A stretch of DNA of 64,000 nucleotides from Aquarana catesbeiana. Lineage: Eukaryota > Chordata > Amphibia > Anura > Ranidae. A program made the position numbers and the translations under genes. Below are positions 1-11,211 of the stretch, piece after piece (position 1 is the first letter of the stretch; every line of letters begins with the position of its first letter). Below the pieces are notes generated by a model. It saw only the letters and a list, made by a program, of their open reading frames with translations. It was not told where the DNA came from and did no database searches. The DNA lies in contig NC_133327.1 in assembly GCF_042186555.1 (NCBI RefSeq), forward strand, positions 54,062,408 through 54,126,407. The letters are read 5' to 3'.

Positions 1-218
1 TGCAACCAGTCGTCCTGTCCCTGCAGCTGAAAAACACCCCCACAGCATGATGCTGCCACCACCATGCTTCACTGTTGGGACTGTATTGGACAGGTGATGA
101 GCAGTGCCTGGTTTTCTCCACACATACCGCTTAGAATTAAGGCCAAAAAGTTCTATCTTGGTCTCATCAGACCAGAGAATCTTATTTCTCACCATCTTGG
201 AGTCCTTCAGGTGTTTTT
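1..218 (-). pseudogene. Tc1/mariner transposase fragment
   Basis: Minus-strand translation gives the catalytic core of a Tc1-type DDE transposase: LWSDETKIELFG, which holds the first catalytic Asp, then HGGGSIMLWGCF. The enzyme cuts and pastes its own DNA at TA sites. Only the middle of the protein is here; the rest lies off the left edge. Its other border runs directly into a CR1-like LINE near position 218, so one has landed in or truncated the other. Fragment, not functional. Confidence 0.85.
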
Positions 219-1350
219 TTAGACTGAGTTTTTTGAAGACTGAGGAGAAGAATAAATTCAATATCTTCGCCATCTCAGCATCCTTTGTAACCAGATTCCC
301 TTCCACATTCTTTATGGGGCCAATGTGATCTGTCCTCACTCTTTTACTGTTTATATACAAAGAATTTCTTGGGGGGTTTTTGTTCTCCTCTGCTATGTGC
401 CTTTCATGTTCTATCTTAGCCGCTCTAATTGCACCCTTACATTTCTTGTTGCATTCTTTATAAAGTCTGAATGCTGATGATCCCTCAGCGTTGTATTTTT
501 TTAAGGCCTTCTCCTTTGCTTTTATATGCATTTTTACATTGGAGTTAAGCCATCCAGGACTTCTGTTCGGTCTTTTAAATTTATTTCCCAATGGGATGCA
601 TTGGCTAATGTCCTTATTTAATATGCTCTTAAAGCAAACCCATCTCTCCTCCATGTTCTTTGTTCCTAAGATTTTATCCCAATTTATATCTTCTAGCAAG
701 GTTGATAGTTTAGGAAAGTTGGCTCATTTGAAATTCAGTGTCTTTGTATTCCCCTTATATTTCCTATTTGTGTGATTTATACTGAAGTTAATTGACCTGT
801 GATCGCTGTTTCCTAAATTGCCCCTTATTTCCACATCTGTGATCAGGTCTGTATTGTTGGTAATCAGTAGGTCTAGTAACGCTTTGTTTCTAGTTGGTGC
901 GTCTACCATCTGACCCATGAAATTGTCCTGCAAGACATTTAGAAACTGGCGAGTCTTAGATGAATGTGCAGTTCCTTCCGCCCAGTCTATGTCTGGATAA
1001 TTAAAATCCCCCATTATGATGAAACTTCCCATCCTTGCCGCTAATCCAATTTGTGATAGAAGGTCCATCTGCCCCTCCTCCCTCTGGTTAGAAATACTCC
1101 CAGTATTACTTTCCCCTTAGTTTCATCCCTTTGGAGCTCTACCCATAAAGATTCCACCTCCTCCCTAGCACCTTTAGTGATGTCATCTCTCACATTCACT
1201 TGTATGTTATTCTTGATATACAGGCATACCCGTCCCCCTTCTTTAACCCTGCTTATCCCTGCAATAAAAGGAATACCCTTGAATGGTTTCCAGCCAATCA
1301 TGAGAGCTGTTGAACCAAGTCTCTGAAGTTCCCCCACATGTTGAGCCAAC
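219..1350 (-). pseudogene. CR1-like LINE, endonuclease and linker part of ORF2
   Basis: The minus strand from about 1350 downwards encodes an apurinic-type endonuclease of a non-LTR retrotransposon. Motifs seen are IIMGDFNYPDIDW (catalytic Asp and Asn) and GNSDHRSI (the terminal SDH motif). The linker continues to about 219 with readable stretches such as RSPGWLN and KYNAEGSSAFRLYKEC. The frame is broken near 1050-1080, where the endonuclease seems to have lost residues, and by a TGA near 724. The reverse transcriptase half is missing here; a reverse transcriptase fragment of similar type lies at 49547-50605. In the living element the endonuclease nicks the target so that reverse transcription can be primed. 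Confidence 0.85.
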
Positions 1351-1534
1351 AGGCATTTATATTGTTATCATGCTGTGATCATTTTATATATGTTTATCTG
1401 TTTATGAGAGTCAACATTTGATTACTCCTTTTTATATTTTTCTATTAATAAAATATTTCACTTTTTTTTATCAACTTATGGTCATATTTGTGGCACCATA
1501 AAAATCCACCTTTTCCAGGTTCTTTCCATATACA

Positions 1535-2450
1535 TCCAATAGATGGCAATGATCTACAATAGGTAACTAAAATGACAACTACATCCACCAGATGGCGATA
1601 AGATACTGTAGTTAACTGCAATGACAACTACATCCAATAGATGGCGGGATGTAGAATAGTTTACTGCAATAACAATTACATCCAATAGATGGCGATGATC
1701 TATAATAGTTAACTGCAAAAACAATTACATCTAATAGATGGCGATGATCTACAATAGTTAACTACAATAACAACTACATCCAATAGATGGCGATGATCTA
1801 TAACAGTTGACTGCAATAATAACTACATCCAATAGATGGCGATGATCTACCATAGTTAACTGCAATAACAACTACATCCAATAGATGGCGATGATCTACC
1901 ATAGTTAACTGCATTGCGATAGATGGCAATGATCTAATGAAATTAGCTGGAATGATAAATACATCCAATAGATGGCGCTGAGCTAATTTAATTAGTCGCA
2001 ATTGCAACTATAGCCAATAAGTAGTGCAGTATGGTTGCCTTAGCTGAAATTTTAATTATAACCAATAGATAGCGCTGCACTCCCTGTGTCTCTAAATTAA
2101 GCAGTAGTAACAAGGTTTGCTCACATATATAATTATGATCATTATATTATTTGTAAGAAGAACAGATACAAAAAACAGCCAAAGAGAGGGAAATAAACGG
2201 TCCTGATAGTAAATAACACACGATTGCTGAGTGAATTGTTAGGAATGTTTCCTAAACTCCCAGCTGCTCAGACTGGTGCTTATAGCTGTAATTAAAACGA
2301 TTCTCTTAGACCTGAAAAACACTAAAATATCCGGCAGATGGCGCTGTAATATTTCTTTAGCAGTTTATAATAAGAGAAACATGCAACAGATGGCTCAATT
2401 ACACTCCTAGACCTACAATAAATTACACAACCAATAGATGGATGTTGAGC
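1535..2450 (+). repeat. Short-period array of CTCF-like motifs (array I)
   Basis: About 15 copies of CCAATAGATGGCGATGATCT or close variants start near 1535, 1585, 1633, 1682, 1730, 1780, 1829, 1878, 1917, 1965, 2061, 2331, 2383 and 2430. Spacing is about 50 bp up to 2000 and irregular after that. Between 1535 and 1900 the spacer (ACTACA..AGTTAACTGCAATAACA) is also conserved, as in a young tandem repeat. After 2000 the spacers diverge but the core AGATGGCG survives. The core resembles the vertebrate CTCF consensus (CCASYAGRKGGCRS) with usually one mismatch. All copies share one orientation. Binding is inference. Confidence 0.75.
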
Positions 2451-2540
2451 TGAGAGTCAGAGCATTTATAAGGTAAGATAATTGCTGCTGTACAGTGTTA
2501 GATAACAAGCTATATACAGTGCTGTGTTGGCCTACTGCCT

Positions 2541-2960
2541 TTTTTTTTATGGAGCCTGTGGTGGTGCGTAAAAACAAAATACCTAAGAGTACAAAAAAGT
2601 ACACGTGAAAAACGCACAAAGGAGTGCACTTAAGGGTGTGTCTCTAGTTCTTCTCCTGACCCCCCCCAGGATTCAAGGATCCTGACAGGAGTATGGCTCA
2701 GCTTGGTCCACCTAGACAAAAAGCCTGGCAGACCCCTATCCTCATGGTCAACTGAAGCTGATAACCCCCTGATGGCCACAAATCCTCCCCTTAGACTTAA
2801 GGGTAGGCCCAAGGACCCACACCTTCCAGCCAAGTGAAAGAAAAGCGGACAAAAGTGCAAAGTGACAAAATGTGAGAGAAAAATAAGTTAAATAAATAGT
2901 GCCAGTGCAGGTGCATTGGCTAGGCTTTGTGACCTGGTAGCAAAAATTTCCCCGGAAAGG
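2541..2960 (-). mobile_element. Poly(A)-ended retroposon-like repeat, copy 1
   Basis: On the minus strand the unit ends in a run of nine A (plus-strand T run at 2540-2550). Before it lie TTTTTGTACTCTT-type and GTGTGGGTCCTTGGGCC blocks and a GGAAATTTTTGC start. The same block order is seen in the copies at 5773-6740, 6846-7375 and, as a fragment, 20520-20735. No coding frame is convincing. It is probably a non-autonomous retroposon or LINE-derived piece. Confidence 0.55.
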
Positions 2961-4445
2961 CCTATCCCATAGAGGCAGAGGGCAGAAAAAAATGAGTGAT
3001 GATGTGACCTTGTGCTCATTCACACAGTGGATTTCCCAGGCCCATAGTGCTACTGCAAAATTTTTTACATTAATTGCAGTGCTGTGTGCTACACAGGGTG
3101 GAGTGTAAGGTGCACTGGGTACATTTGCTGATGACCAAGAAGAATGCAAGATGGGGCACACTACTAGAGCAAGTGATGTTGCCCTGTGTGTTGCAAGTTG
3201 GTTAAGGTGACATCTCAGTCACTTCTACCCATTCCTCCGCAATGGCCTCATCTGGTATCTAATCAGAACCACCAATTTCTCACAAGTGACCAAGAGCCTA
3301 CACAATGGCCCAGGCAAAACTCTTTGTATCTGGAATGCCTAGTGACAGAAGCCACAATGCAGCAGATTGAGCTATTCACGAACAGACCAAATGGTCGCTG
3401 TTTCTATGCCATTTCATACCAGGAAAGGTTGTGTGTGACAAGGACGTGGAAACAGCCACCACTTGGTTTATATGGGGATGATAACTTGGCTGGGCTAGTT
3501 AAATTATGGGACTTGAAAATGTCCAAACACAGAACAAAGGGACAACTTCCTCCCTATTTACACAGATCTTCTTCCTTCCTCTCCAAATTTGGTTCCTTGT
3601 ACAGCACCTGCTGCTCACTCCTGGTGGAACTAGCAGTATATCACTAGTTCAGCAGAGCCCATTACAGGCAGGAGCTCTCAGCCTCTTTGACAAAGTAGCA
3701 CAAATGGAATGAATAGCATAAACACAGTCCTTTCTGTTTCCCTGTGGCCGCTGATCCCAGTTCCAGTTGCTTGCAGAATGCTAGTCCATCTGACTGCTCT
3801 TCTTCCCATACCTCCTGACTGACTCCCCACACCAGCCATGCCTGACTGGCACAACCACACATGGAGACTCCACAGGGCAAGGTTAGATGAAGACTTGGCA
3901 CATCACGGTATTCAAGAGAGCACTGTTACAGCTGACAGCTTCTCCCATTGTCTCATCCCTGCGCCATGCTGATCTACTCACTGTCTCTGTTTGTTCTCTC
4001 CCACTGCCTCTCCGGCATGAATTCCTACAACTGCCTTCTGTGGTGGGATCTTTCCAGATCAGCTTTCCTGAGCTCCAGATGGAGGCAACCCTCCCCGGTA
4101 AGTGGTTACTCAAGCGCCACTGACAGCCTCCCTCAGTACTGCTTCTCCATCTTCCACCCGACTCCCCTGCTAACATGGCCCATGTCTATTTATGGGTTTT
4201 CCTTAGTTTCCTGCCAGGCCCACTCCACTGGGATTGGCCAAAGGCCCATACATATTCAAGACAGCTCCTCCTCACTCCCATCCACTAGTTCTAGAACATT
4301 CTCCAATGTTCTAGAAACAAGGGGGACGCATCAGAGAGCTGCCAGGATGAGTCATCCAGCCCTGGCCTCTAGTAAATCTGACCCAATTAAATGACTCAGG
4401 TTTAACCCTGAGCCAGCTATATTTTCCCTACACTGCCACTACTAG
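2961..4445. other. No gene recognised
   Basis: Mixed-composition sequence with short open frames on both strands. None has a recognisable domain, splice structure or codon pattern. No tandem or inverted repeat stands out by eye. Confidence 0.5.
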
Positions 4446-4690
4446 TAGCATACCTCCCAACTTTTGAACTTCAGAATGAGGGACACTTGACGGAGGAAGT
4501 GACCCGCGGCGCTCTACGAGCAAAAGTGGGTGTGGCCACATTTAATAGTGGGAGGGGCTTAATGGGCATGGTTAAACAAAACCCAGTTTTCCTTGTACCT
4601 ATAAAATAGGCTTTGATTGCTGTGCCACAAGCAAGAGTCACAGGGATACATACAAACCCCAACACAATCATTTAACAAAAAAAAAGAATA
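4446..4690 (+). mobile_element. Fragment of a non-autonomous repeat (CATACCTCCCAAC end)
   Basis: It begins with CATACCTCCCAACTTTTGAA, then AATGAGGGACAC and TGGGTGTGGCCACATTTAAT. From memory this is a common end sequence of a dispersed frog repeat. No matching other end was found; the 31-bp minisatellite starts about 45 bp downstream and may have expanded inside the element. Confidence 0.45.
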
Positions 4691-4734
4691 AAGAGTTTAC
4701 ATTACAAATGGTTTTGCATAAACTATAGAAGTGT

Positions 4735-5570
4735 GCGTTACACAAAGTATAGAAGGATTCAGGAGTTCAGGAATGCGTTACTTACAGAGTGCATGGTTCA
4801 GGAATGCCTTATGTACAGAGTGCAGGGTCCAGGAATGCGTTACGCACAGAGTGCAGGGTTCAAGAATACGTTATGTACAGAGTGCATGGTTCAGGAATGC
4901 GTTACGTACAGAGTGCAGGGTTCAGGAATGCGTTACGTACAGAGTGCAGGGTTCAGGAATGCGCTATGTACAGATACAGGGTACAGGAGTGTGTTATGTA
5001 CAGATTGCAAAGTTCTGGGGTCTGATATGCACAGGAAGCAGACTTTTGGAGTGTTTTACATACATAATGCAGGGCTCAGGAGAGTGCTAGGTACAGAGCT
5101 CTGGGTCTGGAGTGCATTATGCAGAGTGTGCAGGGTTCAGAAGAGTGTGAGGTACAGAGTTTAGGGTTCAGGAGTGCTAGGTACAGAGTGCAGGGTTCTG
5201 AAGTGCATTATGCACAGGGTGCAGGGTTCAGAAGAGTGCGAAGTACAGAGTGCAGGGTTCAGGAGAGTGCTAGTTACAGAGTACAGGGTTCTGGAGTGCA
5301 TCCTGCAGGGGGGGGCAGGATTTAGGAGAGTGCTAGATACAGAGTGAGGGATTCTGGAGTGCATTGTGTACAGGAAGGTGGGTTCTGGCGTGCATTATGT
5401 ACTGGGTTCTGAAGTGTGTTATGTCCTGGAAAGTGGGTTCTAGGATGCATTATGTACAGGAAGCGGGGTGCTGGCGTGTGTTATGTACAGGAAGGTGGGT
5501 TCTGGTGTGCGTTATGCACAGGAAGGTGGGTTCTGGTGATTACGCACAGGGTTCAAGAGAACACTAGGTA
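4735..5570 (+). repeat. Minisatellite, about 31-bp unit
   Basis: Tandem units of the form GGTTCAGGAATGCGTTATG followed by TACAGAGTGCAG, repeated more than 20 times with drift towards GGTTCTGGAGTGCATTATG at the 3' side. The open frames across it simply repeat the same residues and are not coding. Confidence 0.9.
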
Positions 5571-5772
5571 TAGAGTCCATTAATTCATTTACATCTCAAT
5601 ACTGCACCTCTCGATTGCTACAACCTCTGTACACACATCTCTCCTCTTGCCCTCATCTTCCCATCCCCACCTTACCCAAAGCTCCACCATCCTCCACATG
5701 ATTACCTTTGTAAAAGCCCTTTTCTGCAACTGGCCCTGTTGTCTTTTCAGTGTAAGTGTACACTCCTTTTTT

Positions 5773-6290
5773 TTTTTTTTGAAAAGCCAGTGGAGTGCAA
5801 AACACCCAAAAACTTCCACCCAGTGCCAAAAAAAGGGCACACACAAAAACGTGCAACGAGTGCTACCCTGGTCCCCCAAGGCTCCAGACAGTGAGACTGA
5901 GGTACTTCACTTGGGTCTATCTGGCCGAAACCGGGCGGATTCCCGTTCTCTGGAAGGTCTGCTGAAACAGACCCACCCAAGTACTAGGTGGGACTCCCCC
6001 GAAGGGAAACCCCATGAGAGAGAGCGAACCAAGCCAGAAGGCCTTTGTCCACCCCCTCCCAAGACTTTCAGAGTAAGCCTGATGACCAAACGTGTATACA
6101 CACCAAACAAAATAATACAAAAAAGTGACAAACACAGGGAGAAATAAAAAGAAAATGGGGAAAAGGGGGGTGAGAGTGTGAACAGTGACCAATGTGTATT
6201 ACAATGTCCAGCCCTCCGTCCAGGAATAAAAATTTCCCCTGGTTCTAGACAAAAAAAACATGTGTTGTGATGAAGTAACCCTAGTACCAA
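5773..6290 (-). mobile_element. Poly(A)-ended retroposon-like repeat, copy 2
   Basis: On the minus strand this runs from a CAGGGGAAATTTTTATTCC start through CTTGGGAGGGGGTGGAC and GGTTTCGGCC to CACTGGCTTTTC and then about 14 A (5769-5783). It shares all blocks with the copy at 6846-7375. No reading frame is supported. Confidence 0.6.
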
Positions 6291-6745
6291 AACACTGACT
6301 GTACAGCACCACTGGCTTTATGTGTAGCCCTGACCCCCCAGCCAGGAAGGCCTGGAGTTCTGGAAGCTTGGTGAGAGCCCTTTACCATCAGGCCCCACTG
6401 TTACTCCTACCTAATTACATTCAGGAAATACTAACCACCCCCCCCCCCCCCCCCCAAGGAGGAGTAAGTGTTCTCTCCCGAATAACTGACCGGAGCTTGA
6501 CCCGAGGACCCACATCCTTACTTATCACACAGTGAGACAAACCGTGTACAAACCTAAAGACAAAACGTGACAAACATAGGCATCAATCAAAATAAATAAA
6601 AGAAAGTGGGGAAGGGATAGTGGAGAGGAGAGTGAAAAAAGGTGGCCATTGTGTAAAACAATGACCAGGCCCTCCGGCCAGGAATAAAAAATTCCTCTGG
6701 TCCCAGCCAAAAGGCACAGCCCAAGAGGCAGTTGCTTAAAAAAGA
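6291..6745 (-). mobile_element. LINE 5'-UTR-like block joined to copy 2
   Basis: The minus-strand block CAGTTATTCGGGAGAGAACA ... GGGCTCTCACCAAGCTTCC matches the 5' UTR of the Tx1-like LINE at about 12720-12870 (CAGTTATTCGGGTAAGAGAA ... GGGCTCTCACCAAGTTCCC), in the same orientation. It is preceded by a second copy of the first half of the retroposon (GGCCGGAGGGCCTGG, CACAATGGCCACC). This suggests a tandem or rearranged 5' region of a related LINE. It contains a C17 run at 6438-6455. Confidence 0.55.
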
Positions 6746-6845
6746 ACATGTTCTATGGTGCAGTGACCGTGGTGCCTCAAATCAAAGTGACTGCCACTCA
6801 TAGTGATTATTTGGCACCCCTGGACTGCCACTCCAGGAGAAATTT

Positions 6846-7375
6846 TTTTTTTTTTTTTTATCGAAAAGCCAGTGGCGTGCAAAGCACACCTCAAAAACTT
6901 CCACCCGGTGCCAAAAAAAAGTGCCCACACATAGAGAGTGAAACACAAAAACGTGCACCGGGTGTACAGAGTCCTCCACTAGGGAAGCACCTTACCCTGA
7001 TCCCCCGGGGCGTTAGGCTCCAGACAGGGACTGAGGTACTCAGACAAAGGGTCCATCAGGCCGAAACCAGGCGGACCCCCACAACTGGTAGGACTGCCGA
7101 AGCAGACCAACCCAAGTACAGTGGGGCTCCCCCGAAGGGAGACCCCTCAAAGGAGAGGGCGAACCAAGCCAAAAAGCCTATGTCCACCCCCTCCCAAGAC
7201 TTTCAGAGTAGGCCCGAGGACCCACACCCTACTCGCCACACAGTGACAAAACGTGTATACAAGACAACCAAAAAAAGACAAAAAGGTGACAAACAGGGGT
7301 AAAGAAAGAGTGGGGAAGATAGTGAGATGGGTGAGTGAAAGTGGCCATTGTGCATTTAGGAACATTCCAGGAGCA
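6846..7375 (-). mobile_element. Poly(A)-ended retroposon-like repeat, copy 3
   Basis: From about 7375 (CACAATGGCCACTTTCACTC) to a minus-strand tail of about 19 A ending at 6845. It sits directly after the 3' end of the Tx1-like LINE, so either it was inserted there or the LINE transcript once read through into it. Block order is the same as in copy 2. Non-coding. Confidence 0.6.
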
Positions 7376-7399
7376 CATTTTTTGATTGAAAATGTATAC

Positions 7400-7405
7400 T
7401 TTATT
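7400..7405 (-). terminator. LINE polyadenylation signal AATAAA
   Basis: AATAAA on the minus strand lies about 15 nt before the shared 3' end of the LINE. The 47-kb copy ends at the corresponding point, which supports this as the usual RNA 3' end. Confidence 0.6.
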
Positions 7406-7799
7406 TTGCAAGAAAATATACAAAAAACAAATACTTAAACAGGGTACATTCTGTACTGCGACGCAGCGCATAAATACACTACATAACAATACATTGCCAA
7501 GCATACAAATAAATTACATTCATCCTGCGGTATGATGCCTAATGTGTTGTGCAGAGTAGTAATACCCCGAAACATCACATCATGCATGACGCCGCATTAC
7601 CCTGAAAGCAGTACTTAAAAAAACATTTCACAAAAAGTCCAGTTATACAGTCAAATAACATTCAAATGGGCAACGGGTGTGATGGGGGGGGGTGGAGAAG
7701 GTGGGGTAGGGGAGGGAGTAAAGAGTTCACAGGCCCGAAGCTTTATTTGAACTGCCAAAGGATACACGGGGGGGGAGAGGGGGGGGGATGGGGAAATCT

Positions 7800-10700
7800 T
7801 CAGACCTCCTCTTCCTCCTTGAAGTCCATCAGGTGATAGTCTCTGAGCAGACTGTGAACCAGTCTGCGACAGTCCTCGATGGACATCCTCTCCCGCTGGT
7901 GGATGAGGCGCTTTCTGGCGCACCATAAAGCGTCCTTAAAGCAACACAGCACCCGCCAGGCACCGTCAATGTCCTCCTGTGAATGAGTTCCACAGAAGAG
8001 TCCGTTCAACACACCAAAGTGTGTGATTGCAGTCTGTGGCACAAAGTCTTTGAGTTCAGGTTCCAAGGCCCGCAACAGGTCCTGTGCAAAGGGGCACTCC
8101 CAGAAAACATGCAGAGCAGTTTCCTCCTGGATGATGCAAAAGGGGCAGTGCCTGTATCTGCACAGGTTTCTGGCATGCATGAATGTCCTGAGTGGCAACC
8201 CCCCTTGGATTGCCATCCATGCCAGATCTTTGTGCCTGTTGGTGAGTCTCTTTGAAGAAACATTTCTCCAGACCACTTTACAAGTGGCTGAAGGGAGGCC
8301 TGGAACAGTCTCATCAATGTCCGATGCTCTGATCAACTTGTGGATAGTTTTTGGCTTCCACAAGTCGGGCTTCACTCCATGTAGCCCCAGCTCCTTAATA
8401 AACTTGAAGGTGTCCAAGTAGTACCAAGGGGTGTCCCAGTTGTAGGGGATGGAGCTGTCCCATTTGTCCCAGCCAAGGGTCCTCCATAGAGGCAGGAGGA
8501 AAAAACGGGACATAGAGTTACCACCAGAGTCCACAGTTCTGTCCACCAATGTCCTGCGGATGCAGTTACAAGCAAAGCACACCCTCAATAGTGTAGCGAT
8601 GTCGGGCACGCCCTTACCGCCCTTGAGGGGTTCCTTGAACATAACCGCCCGCTTCACTCTGTCCATTTTGGAGCTCCAGATGAAGTGAAACACCGCCCTG
8701 GTGATGACCTTACAGGTGTTAACCCGAGGGGGCCAGGCCTGGGCGAGGTACTGCAACACAGGGAGGATCTCGCTGCGGAGTACCAGTGTTTTTCCTTCGA
8801 TGGTGAGTTCTCTGAGGCTCCAAAGTCCAAACTTCTGTCGCATCTTTGACAGTCTTTCTTCCCAGGACTTCAGGGCTGCGCCCTCAGCTCCAAACCAGAC
8901 CCCAAGAATTTTGATGAAGTCCGTCTTGATGCTGAATGGAATTGGTGCAGAAGAAGGCAGGAACCACTTTCCGAAGAGCATGACTTCTGACTTCCCGCAG
9001 TTGACCTTTGCCCCTGAAGCTTGGCCGAAGTCCTCACAGGTCTAGGCGAGTGTGTCGATGGAGCGCCGATCAGCACAGAACACCGTCACGTCATCCATGT
9101 AGAGTGAGCACTTGACCTCCCGTCTGTCCGGTCCTGGTGCGGTGATCCCTCTGATCTCTGGGTTCCGTCTGATGCTTCGGGTGAAGAGCTCTATACAACA
9201 AACAAAAAGCAGAGGTGAGAGAGGGCAGCCTTGTCTGACCCCAGACAAGACTGGAAAGGGGTCAGTTTTCCAGCCATTTACCAGCACCAAACTAGAAATG
9301 TCAGTGTACATTACATTTACATACGAACAAAACATTTCCCCAAGACCAAACCTGCGCAGAGCTCTGCACATAAACTCTTGGGAGACACGGTCAAAGGCCT
9401 TCTCCTGGTCAAGGCTGACCAGGGCCGCGTGCACACGGCGGCCATGAATGTACTGGACCGTGTCCCGGACAAGCGCAAGGCTGTCCGCAATCCTGCGACC
9501 AGGAATGCCGCAAGTCTGATCCGGGTGGATGATCTGTCCGATGACAGACTTCAGCCTGTTGGCCAGGACCTTGGCGAGGATTTTGTAGTCCACGTTCAGA
9601 AGAGAGATCGGACGCCAATTTTTAAGATCCGATCTCTCCCCCTTCCGCTTATACAAAATCGTGATCATCCCCTCCCTCAGTGACGGAGGCATTCTGCCCT
9701 CCACCACCATCTCCTCGTACAGCTTGAGCAGGTCCAGGCCCACGAGATCCCACAGTGCTACATAGAGCTCAACTGGGAGACCATCGCAGCCCGGGGTCCT
9801 GCCCCGCCTAAAGGATTTAGCGGCAGAGTGCAGCTCCTCCAGCACCAAGGGGGCGTTGACGGTTGATGAACCTGCAGGATCAATTTGGTTAGAGATACCT
9901 GACAGGAACCTGTCGGCCGCCTGTGTGTCCGTTTCTTTCGGGGAGTAGAGGTTGGTGTAGTAGTGCATCACAGCCTTCTTCCCCTTCTGGAGTGTTCCGG
10001 TCTCGTCACGCAGCTCTGACAAGGGTGTGTGTCCTGAGTGAAGTTTCCTGAAAAAGAAAGAATTACACTTCTCACCTTTCTCAAGATTCTCCACCTTGGC
10101 ACGGAAGACAATGTGCCTGGATTCTTCCTCGAAGTGTCCTTTCAGGCTCTTCTTGGTGTCCTCCAGGTCCTGCCTAACGTCCCAGCCGCAGTGCTGAAGG
10201 TCCTGCAGGGACTGCAACTGACACTGCAGTCTCCTGAGTTCCCTCCTCCTGGCACACACACGCTGGCGTCCCCTTGCCTGAAAGAAGCTACGCAGCTTAA
10301 CCTTCACAAACTAACACCAGTCACTTACCCTTCCGAAGAATCTCTTTTCCTCCGTCCAGGTGGCATAGGCCTCTCGGAGTTCCCCCATCAATTCCTCGTT
10401 TTCCAGCAGGGTGCTATTCAGCTTCCAGGAACCCAGTCCGCGGGCAAAGCCCTCGCCCAGGTCACCCCGAAAGTGAATAGCCCTGTGGTCAGAGAAAAAG
10501 CAGGGGACCATGGAGAACTCGCGATGCTTGACTGTTCTTGAAGTGAGCACGAAGTCAATCCTGGAACGCACAGATCCATCGGGTCGGCACCACGAATAGT
10601 TCACGGTCCCTTTCCCCATGGATCCCACGGCGTCCTGCAAGGAGGCCTCCGAGATCATCTCCTTGAGCAGCCTAGAAGTAGCATAAAGTTTTGCGTATAT

Positions 10701-11169
10701 GCTGGAGCTGCGCCCATCCTCCTCGATCGGACAGTTAAAATCACTGCCGATCACTACTGTTCTGGTGGTGACGAGTTGGGTCCGCAGGGTCTGGAAAAGT
10801 TCCAGCCGCGCATTCTTGTCTGGGGGGGGCGTACACGTTGATGAGCCTAACTGGCTCTTCTACCCACGAGCCGTCTATGACCAAAAGACGGCCACAGACT
10901 AGCTCATGGATAGAGTCAACCATGAAACGCCCACCCCTGACCAGAATGGCTACGCCTGCCGACTTGCAATCGCCACCCCCGGACCAGTAGGAGGGACCAA
11001 GGGTCCACTGGGAGGACAGATGGGTGTACCTCCTCAAGGGGGGAAGGGCGCACTCCTGAAGCATGTAGACATCACTCTGCTGACTTGAAAGAAAGGTCAG
11101 GACCGCTTGCCTTCTAGATGTATCCTTGATACTCCTCACATTAATGGAAAAGATTGAGATCTCAGCCAT
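7800..11169 (-). pseudogene. Tx1-like LINE ORF2 (endonuclease, reverse transcriptase), broken
   Basis: It starts with MAEISIFSINVRSIKDTSRR; the ATG at 11167-11169 lies 42 bp after the ORF1 stop at 11212. The N-terminal endonuclease has the LQE motif, VIGSDFNCP and SRIDFVLTS, then FFSDHRAIHF. The reverse transcriptase follows with WRPISLLNVDYKILAKVLAN, GIPGRRIADSLALV, LDQEKAFDRV, VLSGVRQGCPLSPLLF and YMDD at about 9090. The C-terminus has a cysteine/histidine motif (CPFCIIQEETALHVFWECPF) typical of the L1/Tx1 clade. Breaks: one extra base in a run of eight G (plus strand, 10822-10829), which could be a sequencing error, and in-frame TAG stops at 10311-10313 and 9042-9044. Otherwise the roughly 1120-codon frame is intact, so the copy is fairly young. 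The enzyme copies its own RNA into nicked chromosomal DNA. Confidence 0.9.
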
Positions 11170-11211
11170 AATGAAAAAGGGTATGAGGGTCTAGTTAACA
11201 AGGGTCCGAAC

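Noticed and set aside
4731..5164. Open frames with repeated ECRVQECVTYR
   Set aside because: 31-bp minisatellite read in several frames.
10038..10541. 167-codon plus-strand open frame
   Set aside because: Shadow of LINE ORF2 on the other strand.
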